DNA from: Planctomycetes bacterium MalM25
GTDB taxonomy: Bacteria > Planctomycetota > Planctomycetia > Pirellulales > Lacipirellulaceae
Assembly: GCA_007745835.1 (NCBI GenBank)
Contig: CP036424.1
Location: 1,263,001 to 1,327,000, forward strand
Reading direction: 5' to 3'
DNA: 64,000 nt
Shown here: piece by piece, positions 9,113-17,367 of the stretch
How positions within the stretch are numbered: the stretch's first letter is position 1
Layout of the letters: every line of letters starts with the position of its first letter
The notes under the pieces: generated by a model
What the model was told of the DNA's origin: nothing
What the model saw: only the letters and a program-made list of their open reading frames with translations
The model's database searches: none
Translations under genes and position numbers: made by a program

Positions 9113-10492
9113 CTACACCTCGATCTCGTAGCCCTTGCGGTACGGTCGGGCGAGCATCGCGTTGGCCTGCTCGTCGTCGACGATCTGCTCGGCGGCGTCG
9201 TCCCACTTCAGCCCGCGCCCCAGCCGGGCGGAGATGCCGGCGAGGTGGCAGACGTTGAGCATCTGCATGTGCGAGTCGACGTCGGAGATCGGTTGGACAC
9301 GCTCGCGGACACCGTGCAGGAAGTTGGCCCAGTGGGCGCTGCGTCCGTTCTGAACCTTCGGGGCGCCTTTGTAGACCTTGCTGATGGCGTCCTCGGGCAG
9401 CGGGTTCTCGGCAAGATCCTCAACGGGCTTCCCCGTCAGCTTGCCACGGTTGACGAAGATCCGCCCCTTGTCGCCCTCGATGAGGACCCCGTTGGCGGAG
9501 TCGTTGCGGATGACGAGCTCGGTCCCGCCCGGGTACTTCACGGTGAAGTTGAAGCTGGTGGCGGTGTTGTAACGATCCTTCTGCACCGGCTCACCGTCGA
9601 CGAACTCGGTCGGGTGCTTGGCGGTCCCGTCGATCGAGACCGGGCCCTCGGTCTGGCCGTTGAGCTTGAGCGCCCAGTTGGCGATGTCGACATGGTGCGC
9701 GCCCCAGTCGGTCAGCTTGCCGCCGGAGTACTCGTACCACCAACGGAACTCGTAGTGGCCGTTGGTGTAGGGGCGCTGCCACTTGCCGTCTTCGCGGGCG
9801 GGGCGCGGTGCGCTGCGGAAGTCGGCCTTCGGCGCGGGGCCGAGCCAGCGGTCCCAGTCAAGTTCTTGGGGCGCTTGCGCGACGGGGATCGCGGGGCTGC
9901 TGGGCGCCCCGCCGATGGCGGCCTGGACCCGTTGGATCTTGCCGAGGCGCCCCTCGTTGACGATCGCCATCGCCTTGGTGAAGAGGTTGAACTGGCTGCG
10001 TTGCTGCGTGCCCACCTGCACGATGCGGCCGGTCTCCTTCTGCACCTTGCGGATCAGCTTGCCCTCGTCGATCGTCAGCGTGAGCGGCTTCTCGCAGTAG
10101 ACGTCCTTGCCGGCGAGCATCGCTTCGATCAGCGGCTTGGCGTGCCAGTGGTCGGGGGTGGCGATGTGCAGCACGTCGATGTCGGACCGGTCGAGCATCG
10201 CCCGGTAATCCTCGTAGAGGGCCGCTTTGCTGTTGGCGAACCGCTTGTTGAAGTGCCGGAGCCGTCCCAGATCGGGGTCGGCGATGGCGACCGTCTGCAC
10301 CCAAGCCTGCGCCGAGTTGATGTTGCCTTGGGCCATCCCGCCGGCGCCGATCACGCCGATGCGGAGCTTGTCGTCCGCCAGGTCGTCGGCCAGCGTGCGC
10401 GGTGTCGCGAAGAAGTAGGGGACCGCGAGGGCTCCGCCCGTGGCGGCGGCCGTCTTGAGGAGGTCGCGTCGGTTCATGGAGGAGCCGTTCAT
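9113..10492 (-). CDS. Tat-exported Gfo/Idh/MocA-family oxidoreductase
   Basis: The 459-residue protein opens with a twin-arginine signal (NRRDLLKTAAATGGALAVPY). It then shows a Rossmann NAD(P)-binding motif (RIGVIGAGGMAQGNIN, residues about 43-58) and the family EKP motif (DVYCEKPLTLTIDEGK) with its catalytic-site Lys. The second domain contains GGKLTDWGAHHVDIANWALK, the His-containing region used in substrate binding. Family members oxidise or reduce sugars and their derivatives with NAD(P). Tat export implies the cofactor is carried folded into the periplasm, as in glucose-fructose oxidoreductase. An internal ATG at 10477 is a possible alternative start. Substrate unknown. Confidence 0.94.
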   Translation of the reverse strand: MNGSSMNRRDLLKTAAATGGALAVPYFFATPRTLADDLADDKLRIGVIGAGGMAQGNINSAQAWVQTVAIADPDLGRLRHFNKRFANSKAALYEDYRAMLDRSDIDVLHIATPDHWHAKPLIEAMLAGKDVYCEKPLTLTIDEGKLIRKVQKETGRIVQVGTQQRSQFNLFTKAMAIVNEGRLGKIQRVQAAIGGAPSSPAIPVAQAPQELDWDRWLGPAPKADFRSAPRPAREDGKWQRPYTNGHYEFRWWYEYSGGKLTDWGAHHVDIANWALKLNGQTEGPVSIDGTAKHPTEFVDGEPVQKDRYNTATSFNFTVKYPGGTELVIRNDSANGVLIEGDKGRIFVNRGKLTGKPVEDLAENPLPEDAISKVYKGAPKVQNGRSAHWANFLHGVRERVQPISDVDSHMQMLNVCHLAGISARLGRGLKWDDAAEQIVDDEQANAMLARPYRKGYEIEV

Positions 10493-10618
10493 GGGATTCT
10501 CTGTTGTTCCGATAAGAGGGTTCTCAGCCGCGGCCCGGGAGAGCAGGGCCCCGGGAGAGCCGGCCTAAGCAACTGATGATAATCCGAGGGGCGAGCGGAA
10601 GGGCCCGTCAAAGAGATG

Positions 10619-11890
10619 TCAGACAAGATCGCCGATCAGCCGATCTCCTTGAACCGTCCTAGCAGTAATGTCCACGAAGCCGCCGATTTCGCCCGTGGAT
10701 TCGGAGATTTCTACCGGGGCATAGCGGCAGGAGGAGCCGAGCCCCGCTCCCGTTTCCGTTTCGGACTCCAGCAGCACTTGCAGACGCATGCCCACGAGCG
10801 AGGCGTGGTACGCGTCGCGCAGCTCCGCCTCGACCTCCGCCAGGCGGTGGATCCGCTCTTTCTTGACCCGCTTCTCGATCTGGTCCGGCATGTCCCACGC
10901 CGGCGTGCCGCGGCGGCGGCTGAACGGGAAGCCGTGGATCTTTGAGAACCCCGCCTCGCGGCAGACGGCGAGCGTCTCCTCGAACTCGGCGTCGGTCTCG
11001 CCCGGGAAGCCGACGATCACGTCGGTCGTGATCGCCGGGCGGTCGAGGCGTTCGCGCAACAGGTTGCAACGATCCACGAACCGCTTGCTCCCCCACCGCC
11101 GGCGCATCCGCCGGAGCACGCTGTCGGATCCCGACTGCATGCTGATGTGCAGGTGCGGGCAGATCTTGTCGGGGTGGTCAGCCATCACCTCGATCAGCTC
11201 GCGGGTGACCTCGGTTGCCTCGATGCTGGAGAGCCGGATGCGCAGGTCGCCCGGCAGCTCCGCCAAACGCCGCACCAGGTGCGACAGCCGGACCCACGAT
11301 TCCTTGTCGCGCGGGCGCTGGCGGTTCCAGTCGACGCCGTAGTGGCCCAGGTGGATGCCGGTGAGCACGGCCTCCTTGTAGCCGTTGTCGGCGAGCGCGC
11401 GGACCTCGTCGACGACCCCGTCCATCGGCCGGCTGGCCAAGTTGGGGCGCACGTGGGGGATCACGCAGAAGCTGCACCGCAGCAGGCAGCCGTCCTGCAC
11501 CTTCACGTAGGCGCGGCTCCGCTTGCCGAGGCCGGTCACGCCGGTCGGCACGTCGGTCACGCCGAAGCGTCCGAGCAGGTCGGGCAGCTCGCGCTTGTCG
11601 GTCACCACCTCGGTCACGCCGGGCAGGGCTTTGACCTCCTCGGGCGCGCGGGTCGCGTAGCACCCCATGACGACGATCTTCGCCGCCGGGTTCTCGCGGG
11701 CGTAGCGGCGGATGACCTGGCGGCTCTTGGAGTCCCCCTCGGCGGTGACCGTGCACGTGTTCACGACGCACAGGTCGGCCGCCTCGTCGGCAGCGGCCTC
11801 GGCGTAGCCAATCGTGGCGAGCCCCTCGCGGACGAACTCGGTCTCGTACTGGTTGACCTTGCAGCCGAGGGTGTGGGTCTTGAGCTTCAT
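10619..11890 (-). CDS. mtaB: tRNA t6A37 methylthiotransferase MtaB
   Basis: A 423-residue radical-SAM methylthiotransferase. The N-terminal UPF0004 domain has its three cluster-binding Cys in TLGCKVNQYE, VVNTCTVT and VVMGCYA. The radical-SAM CX3CX2C is in QDGCLLRCSFCVIPHVR. A TRAM-like C-terminal segment begins around residue 365. The enzyme adds a methylthio group to N6-threonylcarbamoyladenosine at position 37 of ANN-decoding tRNAs. The GCKVNQYE signature and the TCTVT pattern mark the MtaB branch rather than MiaB or RimO. It starts with ATG at 11890, six bases from an inverted-repeat element. clpS lies upstream in the same direction. Confidence 0.94.
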   Translation of the reverse strand: MKLKTHTLGCKVNQYETEFVREGLATIGYAEAAADEAADLCVVNTCTVTAEGDSKSRQVIRRYARENPAAKIVVMGCYATRAPEEVKALPGVTEVVTDKRELPDLLGRFGVTDVPTGVTGLGKRSRAYVKVQDGCLLRCSFCVIPHVRPNLASRPMDGVVDEVRALADNGYKEAVLTGIHLGHYGVDWNRQRPRDKESWVRLSHLVRRLAELPGDLRIRLSSIEATEVTRELIEVMADHPDKICPHLHISMQSGSDSVLRRMRRRWGSKRFVDRCNLLRERLDRPAITTDVIVGFPGETDAEFEETLAVCREAGFSKIHGFPFSRRRGTPAWDMPDQIEKRVKKERIHRLAEVEAELRDAYHASLVGMRLQVLLESETETGAGLGSSCRYAPVEISESTGEIGGFVDITARTVQGDRLIGDLV

Positions 11891-11895
11891 TTTTT

Positions 11896-12254
11896 GGAAC
11901 CGCCAAGGACGCCAAGAGCGCCAAGTGGGTTATCGAGTAACCACGAAGAAACGAAGGAACGACGGCCAACTTGGCGCCTCAGGCGTTTCTTGGCTGAATG
12001 AGCATTCTTTCAATATGACGATTCGCGATGGAAAGTAGTCCCGGCGAAATATCAATGGGTCCATGCTGGCCTACGAGCTGAATGGAGTCCTTCAAGCCAT
12101 GGGACCTAATTACGCTAATCGCAGCAGCTTATCTAGAGATGCTTAGCCAAGCCGATCTGCCTTGTAAAGCATGCCGTCGTTCCTTGGTTCCTTCGTGGTT
12201 CTTCTCGCTACCGGCATGGCGATCCTTGGCGCTCTTGGCGTCCTTGGCGGTTCC
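11896..12254. repeat. 359-bp element bounded by long inverted repeats
   Basis: The outer 30 bases at 11896-11925 (GGAACCGCCAAGGACGCCAA, then GAGCGCCAAG) are the exact reverse complement of 12225-12254. A second, imperfect inner pair lies at about 11939-11966 (AACCACGAAGAAACGAAGGA...) and 12173-12200. The roughly 200-bp centre is visibly more A+T rich than the flanks and has no convincing gene. It lies between the clpS stop and the mtaB start. Similar CCGCCAAG / ACCACGAAG motifs are, from memory, common in environmental bacterial intergenic DNA. Confidence 0.88.
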
Positions 12255-12260
12255 CCTTCT

Positions 12261-12623
12261 TCAGGACTCATCGGGTTCGATGGTCGCGATCATCGAGCCG
12301 ACGCTGTCGTCGCCGGCGATCTCGCCGTAGGCGGTGACCTGCTCCACCTTGAGCTCGGCGTGCTCTTTGGTGGTTGTCAGCACGGTGACGCGGCCGAGCA
12401 GGTTGACCGCCTCGGCCAGCTTCTCGCCCGTGCCGGGCGGGTGGCCGAACAGCTCCTGAAGCATCCGGATGACGTAGTCGAAGGTGTGCCCCTCGTCGTC
12501 CCAGAGGATCACGTGGTAGCGGGGGATGCCCTTCCGTTTCCGCTCCTTCTCAGGGGTCTTCTGGGGCCGGACCAGGGTGGCGGTCCCATCCTCGGGGCGG
12601 TCGTCTTCTAGCGGGTCGTCCAT
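12261..12623 (-). CDS. clpS: ATP-dependent Clp protease adaptor, ClpS-like
   Basis: From the ATG at 12623 the product is 120 residues. A charged, disordered N-terminal stretch of about 40 residues is followed by the ClpS fold: YHVILWDDEGHTFDYVIRML matches the family core that binds the N-degron and ClpA, and the tail has the conserved TTKEHAELKVEQV helix. ClpS delivers N-end-rule substrates to ClpAP/ClpCP. The usual Asn-Asp pair is Asp-Asp here, and the His of the binding pocket appears replaced in EAVNLLGRVTV, so it may be a divergent paralogue. Residues upstream of the ATG look non-coding. Confidence 0.82.
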   Translation of the reverse strand: MDDPLEDDRPEDGTATLVRPQKTPEKERKRKGIPRYHVILWDDEGHTFDYVIRMLQELFGHPPGTGEKLAEAVNLLGRVTVLTTTKEHAELKVEQVTAYGEIAGDDSVGSMIATIEPDES

Positions 12624-12766
12624 GCGGCGGGTCTTCGTCTCCGGGGGATTCGGCCACTCGCCACGGTGGTGAGCGGCCGCGGGGAGAAGTATATTCGCCC
12701 GTTTCACCACCGGCCATCGGCATTCCGAGGCCGGCGGGGCCCCTCCGACCGCCCGATGACGCCCGC

Positions 12767-14137
12767 ATGAGCCAAGCCGAACGCCCGCAGGACGAGGCCG
12801 CCCAAGCCCACGAGGGGGCTCTCTTCGAGCTGCTGCGGATCCCCAGCGTCAGCGCCGATTCCCGCCACAAGGACGATGTCGGCCGGGCTGCCGACTGGGT
12901 CGAGGCCCGCTTGCAGGGGATGGGCCTGAGCGTCGAGCGGCTCCCCACGCCTGGCGCGCCGATCCTGTTCGCCGAGTCGGCCCCGGTCGAGGGCGCGCCG
13001 GTCGCCCTGGTCTACGGCCACTACGACGTGCAGCCGCCCGACCCGCTGGACGAGTGGCTCTCGCCCCCGTTCGAGCCGACCGTCCGCGACGGCAACGTCT
13101 ACGCCCGCGGCGCGACCGACGACAAGGGGCAGATGCTGACCCACGTGCTCGGCTTCGAGCAGCTGCTCAAAGAGCACGGCTCGGCGCCGCTACAGGTAAA
13201 GTTCCTCATCGAAGGCGAGGAGGAGGTCGGCAGCGAGCACCTCGAGGCGGCCGTCGCCGCCCACCGCGGCAAGCTTGCCTGCGACGTGGTCGTCGTCAGC
13301 GACAGCAGCCAGTTCGCGCCCGGCGTGCCGGCGGTGACCTACGGGCTGCGCGGCATCGCTTACTACGAGCTGCTCGTCCAAGGCCCCAAGCAAGACCTGC
13401 ACTCCGGCACGTTCGGCGGCGGGGTGACCAACCCGGCGAACGTGCTCGCCAAGCTGCTCGCCGCGCTCGTTGACGATGAGGGCCGCATTCAAGTGAAGGG
13501 CTTCTACGACGACGTCGTCCCGCTCGAGGATCGCGAGCGGAAGGAGTTCGCCGGCCTGCCGTTCGACGAGGAACGCTTCAAGCAACAGCTCGAAGTCGAA
13601 GGCCTGTCGGGCGAGGCGGGCTTCTCGACGCTCGAACGCCGCTGGGCGCGGCCGACGTACGATATCAACGGCCTGTGGAGCGGCTACCAGGGCGAGGGCG
13701 CCAAGACCGTGCTGCCCGCGCGGGCCGGCGCCAAGGTGAGTTTCCGGCTGGTTCCCAACCAAGACCCGGACAAAGTGACCGCCGGCCTGCACGCGCTGCT
13801 CGACCCGCTCGTCCCGCCCGGCGCCGAGCTGACGATCCACGCCCACCACGGCGCCCCGGGAGCGGTCTTCTCGCTGGACAGCCCTTACATGGCGGCCGCT
13901 TCGGCGGCGATCGAGAAGGGCTTCGGCGCCAAGCCGGTCTTCATCCGCGAGGGGGGCTCGATCCCCATCGTCAGCACGTTTGCGAAAGAGCTCGATTCCG
14001 ACGTGCTCTTGCTAGGCTGGGGCCTCGACGACGACAACACGCACAGCCCGAACGAGAAGTTCAACCTGGGCGACTTCCACCGCGGCATCCGGGCGAGCGC
14101 CGCGCTGTGGGCCGAACTGGCTCAGTGCGCCTCCTGA
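12767..14137 (+). CDS. M20-family metallo-dipeptidase
   Basis: A cytoplasmic protein of 456 residues without a signal peptide. It has the M20 metal motifs VYGHYDVQPPDPLDEW (His and first Asp), RGATDDKGQ (bridging Asp), and FLIEGEEEVGSEHL with the general-base Glu pair. The inserted dimerisation domain spans roughly 190-350, and a late His occurs in DDNTHSPNEKF. These dipeptidases (DUG1/CNDP-like) cleave dipeptides using two Zn or Mn ions. This would be a sensible final step for peptides imported by the Opp operon, although that link is an inference. serS lies 45 bp downstream in the same direction. Confidence 0.93.
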   Translation: MSQAERPQDEAAQAHEGALFELLRIPSVSADSRHKDDVGRAADWVEARLQGMGLSVERLPTPGAPILFAESAPVEGAPVALVYGHYDVQPPDPLDEWLSPPFEPTVRDGNVYARGATDDKGQMLTHVLGFEQLLKEHGSAPLQVKFLIEGEEEVGSEHLEAAVAAHRGKLACDVVVVSDSSQFAPGVPAVTYGLRGIAYYELLVQGPKQDLHSGTFGGGVTNPANVLAKLLAALVDDEGRIQVKGFYDDVVPLEDRERKEFAGLPFDEERFKQQLEVEGLSGEAGFSTLERRWARPTYDINGLWSGYQGEGAKTVLPARAGAKVSFRLVPNQDPDKVTAGLHALLDPLVPPGAELTIHAHHGAPGAVFSLDSPYMAAASAAIEKGFGAKPVFIREGGSIPIVSTFAKELDSDVLLLGWGLDDDNTHSPNEKFNLGDFHRGIRASAALWAELAQCAS

Positions 14138-14182
14138 GCCCCGACACTTCGCTATCCGAAACCCTCAATCCGCAGCCGATCG

Positions 14183-15472
14183 ATGCTTGATAAGCGATTC
14201 ATCCTTGAGAACGTCGAACTCGTCCAGCAGAACTGCGTCGATCGGGGCGTGAAGGCGGACGTCGCCCGGTTCGCGGAGCTTGAGACCCAGCGCCGCGCCC
14301 TGCAGCAAGAGGCCGAGGAGCTGAACCGGCAGGCGAACGCCGTCAGCAAGACGATCGGCAAGGCGAAGGACGCCGAGGAGCGCGAGGCCCGCAAAGAGGA
14401 GGGCCGCCAGCTCCGCGAGCAGAAGGAGGCGAAGCAAGCGGAGGTCGATCGCATCGGCGCCGAGGCGGACGCCATCCTCCGCAGCCTGCCGAACCTGACC
14501 CACGAAGAAAGCCCCCGCGGCGACGAGGCCGCCAGCCGCGAGCTGCGGCACGGCGACGTGCAGGCGCCCCGGTTCTCGTTCCCCGTGCAGGACCACCTGC
14601 AGCTCGCCGAGCAGCATGACCTGATCGACTTCGAGTCGGCGGCGCGGGTCTCGGGCAATGGCTTCTACTTCCTCAAGAACGAGGCCGTGCTGCTCGAGTT
14701 TGCGCTGCAGCGCTACGCTCTCGACCTGATGATCAAGCAGGGTTTCACCCCCATGATCACGCCCGACCTGGCGCGGGGCGAGGTGGTGCAGGGCGTCGGG
14801 TTCATCCCGCGAGGGCCGGAGACCCAGATCTACAGCGTCGAGAACCACGACCTCAACCTCGTGGCGACCTCGGAGATCACCCTCGGCGGCATGCAGGCGG
14901 GTCAGGTGCTCGACGAATCGGAGCTGCCGATCAAGATCTGCGGCGTGAGCCACTGCTTCCGCACCGAGGCGGGCGCCGCCGGCCGCGCGAGCCGCGGCCT
15001 CTACCGCGTGCACCAGTTCACGAAGGTCGAGATGTTCGCCTTCACCACGCCCGAGCAGAGCGAGGACATGCTCAACCTGTTCCTCGAGCTGGAGTGCGAG
15101 ATCTTCAACGGACTCGGCATCCCCTTCCGCGTGCTCGACATCGCCACGGGCGACCTGGGTGGTCCGGCGTACCGGAAGTTCGACCTCGAGGCCTGGATGC
15201 CCGGACGGGGCGCCGCCGGCGAGTACGGCGAGGTCACCAGCACGAGCAACTGCACCGACTACCAGGCCCGCCGGCTCAACATCCGTTACAAGAAGCAGGG
15301 CGAGAAGGGGACGCACTTCGTCCACACGCTCAACGGCACCGCCGTGGCGTGCAGCCGGGCGATGATCGCCGTGCTGGAGAACTGCCAACAGGCGGACGGC
15401 TCGATCCTGGTGCCCGAGGCGCTGCGGCCGTACGTCGGCAAGGACCGCATCGGCGGCGGCGGCGAGGCGTGA
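14183..15472 (+). CDS. serS: Seryl-tRNA synthetase
   Basis: Full-length class II synthetase of 429 residues. An N-terminal long antiparallel coiled coil (about 25-105, rich in Glu, Lys and Ala) grips the long variable arm of tRNA-Ser. The catalytic domain carries motif 2 (CFRTEAGAAGRASRGLYRVH) and motif 3 (NGTAVACSRAMIAVLENCQQ). It charges tRNA-Ser and tRNA-Sec with serine at the expense of ATP. The ATG at 14183 gives the conserved opening MLDKRFILENVELV. A palindromic repeat begins 20 bp after the stop codon. Confidence 0.97.
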   Translation: MLDKRFILENVELVQQNCVDRGVKADVARFAELETQRRALQQEAEELNRQANAVSKTIGKAKDAEEREARKEEGRQLREQKEAKQAEVDRIGAEADAILRSLPNLTHEESPRGDEAASRELRHGDVQAPRFSFPVQDHLQLAEQHDLIDFESAARVSGNGFYFLKNEAVLLEFALQRYALDLMIKQGFTPMITPDLARGEVVQGVGFIPRGPETQIYSVENHDLNLVATSEITLGGMQAGQVLDESELPIKICGVSHCFRTEAGAAGRASRGLYRVHQFTKVEMFAFTTPEQSEDMLNLFLELECEIFNGLGIPFRVLDIATGDLGGPAYRKFDLEAWMPGRGAAGEYGEVTSTSNCTDYQARRLNIRYKKQGEKGTHFVHTLNGTAVACSRAMIAVLENCQQADGSILVPEALRPYVGKDRIGGGGEA

Positions 15473-15491
15473 GGTTCTATCCGGGCGCGAT

Positions 15492-15576
15492 TGTAGGAGG
15501 CGTCTCCGACGCCGATTGCGGTATGCCATCCGCAGCGGCCACCGGCGCGTAATCGGCGTCGGAGACGCCTCCTGCA
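15492..15576. repeat. Palindromic intergenic repeat, family B complete copy
   Basis: The arm at 15492-15517 (TGTAGGAGGCGTCTCCGACG, then CCGATT) faces its reverse complement at 15551-15576 with a single mismatch and a 33-nt loop. A half copy with the same arm is at 28940-28964. The position right after serS suggests an mRNA 3'-end hairpin, though there is no T-tract. Confidence 0.88.
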
Positions 15577-15707
15577 GGCCCATCTAAGCGCTCGCAAAGC
15601 CACCCTGGCTTGCCGTGCGCCCGCACAACCCGCGTATCCGGCGCCGCTGACGGCGCGTTTGGGAAAGCGTGGGGATTTGTCTCAGCTAGCGAAAGGGGAG
15701 CGGTGAG

Positions 15708-15725
15708 GTCGTCGATATCGAGGAC
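15708..15725. promoter_or_regulatory. Imperfect dyad, possible operator upstream of Cys-rich gene
   Basis: GTCGTCGATATCGAGGAC is an 18-bp palindrome with one mismatched pair and a perfect TCGATATCGA centre, about 145 bp before the Cys-rich gene start. Dyads of this size are typical of dimeric regulator sites, but chance is possible and no regulator can be named. Confidence 0.25.
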
Positions 15726-15869
15726 TGAACACCGACCAAGCGTTCGCGTCCCGCGAGGTCGCTGCCAGGGAAACACCGAGTCAGGCCGAGGCCGACCGAC
15801 CCACACGGCAGTTCAAGCCGGCGCGAGTGCGTGCTAACCCTCCCCCCCTTTCGTGCTAGGAGTCTTACC

Positions 15870-16463
15870 ATGAACCTTCGTCTTGCTGCGGCGACCCTCT
15901 GTCTGGGTTTCGTCTTCGCTTCGAACGGCGCCAACAGCGCCAACGCCTTCGGCTTCGGCCTGCTGGGCGGCTGTGGCGGCGGATGCGGCGCCACCGCGTG
16001 CTGCGACGCCGAGCCCTCGTGCGGTTGCGAGCCCAGCTGCTGCGTCGCTGAGCCCTCCTGTGGCTGCGAGCCCGCGTGCTGCGACCCGTGCTGCGCTCCG
16101 CGTAAGTGCTGCCTCTTCGGTGGTCTGAAGGGTCTGTTCAAGCGTCGCCACTGCGGCGGCTGCTGCGAGCCGACCTGCTGCGAGCCGACCTGCGGTTGCG
16201 AAGAGCCCAGCTGCTGCGCCCCGGAGCCCAGCTGCTGCGTTGCTGAGCCGAGCTGCGGCTGCGAGCCGTCGTGCGGTTGCGAGCCCGCTTGCTGCGAGCC
16301 GTGCTGTGCCGCCCCGCGTCGTTGCTGCCTCCTCGACGGCCTGAAGGGTCTGTTCAAGCGTCACCACTGCGGTGGCTGCTGCGAGCCGACCTGCGGTTGC
16401 GAGCCCAGCTGCTGCGTTGCTGAGCCCTCCTGCGGTTGCGAGCCGAGCTGCGGCTGCAACTGA
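15870..16463 (+). CDS. Secreted cysteine-rich repeat protein
   Basis: The ATG at 15870 has AGGAG eight bases upstream and opens a clear signal peptide (residues 1-26, ending in ANA). The mature part of this 197-residue protein is dominated by short Cys-rich units such as CGCEPSCCVAEPSCGCEP. It contains an internal duplication: CC-LFGGLKGLFKRRHCGGCC near residue 85 and CC-LLDGLKGLFKRHHCGGCC near 160. The even Cys spacing suggests either dense disulfide cross-linking in the envelope or metal binding. It resembles no enzyme. Cys-rich wall proteins have been discussed for planctomycetes, so a structural role is plausible but not shown. Two opposite-strand frames here are shadows caused by the repeats. 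Confidence 0.88.
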   Translation: MNLRLAAATLCLGFVFASNGANSANAFGFGLLGGCGGGCGATACCDAEPSCGCEPSCCVAEPSCGCEPACCDPCCAPRKCCLFGGLKGLFKRRHCGGCCEPTCCEPTCGCEEPSCCAPEPSCCVAEPSCGCEPSCGCEPACCEPCCAAPRRCCLLDGLKGLFKRHHCGGCCEPTCGCEPSCCVAEPSCGCEPSCGCN

Positions 16464-16864
16464 GCCGATTGATAAACGACTCGCGAGCCGTTCCACCCAA
16501 CGGCCGCCGAGTGCTGAAAACGTGAAACGCCACGCCGCCGTTCGGTCCGCAAGGACCGGGCGGCGGCTGGGTTTTTGTAGGGAGGGCTCGGCCATCTCAT
16601 CGGGGCCGAGTTGTTGGAAGCGAACCACCCGTTTCGAACCCGAAACCCGCGATCCAGCGACCCCCCAAAAAAACAATTCGGCATGCCGCACGTGGCCAAG
16701 AAACGTCGTTGACAACGGCTCTTCAGCGGCGAGCTGTCAGAGCCAGTCGTTGCGGTCCGGACGGTGGTTGGGTTGGGTTCTAGGGTAAGTCTAATGTGGA
16801 GTCAGAGCTGGCCCAGGACGACGCCTCATTTGCACTTAGCACTGGCCCTGAATCGGCCTGTGTC
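16464..16864. other. Intergenic region after the Cys-rich gene
   Basis: About 400 bp. It contains the terminator at 16535-16577 and a second hairpin at about 16717-16744 (GGCTCT...AGAGCC). I see no supportable gene. Confidence 0.6.
16535..16577 (+). terminator. Intrinsic terminator of the Cys-rich gene
   Basis: CCGCCGTTCGGTCC pairs with GGACCGGGCGGCGG around a GCAA tetraloop (14 pairs, two of them G-U). A short spacer and TTTTT follow at 16572-16576. It lies about 70 bp after the stop codon. Confidence 0.85.
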
Positions 16865-17215
16865 TCATGTAGCCGCAGACTCTTGGTAGCGGTCTTCTCC
16901 AAACTCAGTGATCCGTTTGACAACGAGGTAGGCTGCTCGACGGATGAGTTGACATCTTCCATCGCTGTCTGCTGCGTACTGAATCTCTGCAACGCAGTAT
17001 GCCGTGCCAAATTCTTCGTTCGCTTGCCTGACCGCCGACAACACTGCCGAGGAAACGTCGGTATCGTCGATTTTGGCAGAGTGCGTCCCTTGCTTCAGAC
17101 AAACAACCGGCGGAGGAACTTCTTGACCGTCGCAGAAACGAAGCCGAACGAGCGCGGATGAGGGCCCGGTAATCAACGACGATGCGTAGAAGGCGTGTCG
17201 GCTAAAGACTGGCAT
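16865..17215 (-). CDS. Hypothetical protein, 116 residues
   Basis: I do not recognise this protein. It has balanced, globular-looking composition: ALVRLRFCDGQEVPPPVVCL, then a helix-like run with SSAVLSAVRQANEEFGTAY and CVAEIQYAADSDG, and a closing helix AAYLVVKRITEF. That pattern (a beta hairpin, then helix, strand, helix) is more protein-like than the overlapping frames on either strand. There is no signal peptide or membrane segment. The DNA is visibly less GC-rich than its neighbours, suggesting later acquisition. It stands alone, between a Cys-rich gene and dedA. The ATG at 17215 has no obvious Shine-Dalgarno sequence. Confidence 0.55.
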   Translation of the reverse strand: MPVFSRHAFYASSLITGPSSALVRLRFCDGQEVPPPVVCLKQGTHSAKIDDTDVSSAVLSAVRQANEEFGTAYCVAEIQYAADSDGRCQLIRRAAYLVVKRITEFGEDRYQESAAT

Positions 17216-17367
17216 TTACGGATGTATAAGAGGGGTAGAGGAAGCAGCCAGCGAGTCCTGGGTTGACTTCGTCGTTCGTCGCATTCTAGCAGACGTCCGT
17301 AAGTACAAATGAGTGACCCGCCTGTTGCTCCAAGACGTTGGGGCGCAAGGGTCTCGGGACGAAACGC

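Larger units (their letters stand above)
15473..15869. other. Intergenic region between serS and the Cys-rich gene
   Basis: This 397-bp stretch holds the family B palindrome in its first quarter. After that I see no convincing reading frame: the short open frames look like non-coding translation. The remainder is the likely promoter and leader of the Cys-rich gene, including the dyad at 15708-15725. Confidence 0.6.

Noticed and set aside
11896-12254. Complete insertion sequence
   Set aside because: Inverted repeats are present but there is no transposase and the centre has no gene.
15990-16460. Opposite-strand proteins with GSQPQ/LAAAARL repeats
   Set aside because: They are mirror translations of the Cys-rich gene; the plus strand has the ribosome-binding site, signal peptide and terminator.
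16635-16660. tRNA-like TTCGAACCC segment
   Set aside because: No cloverleaf can be drawn: acceptor and anticodon stems are missing.
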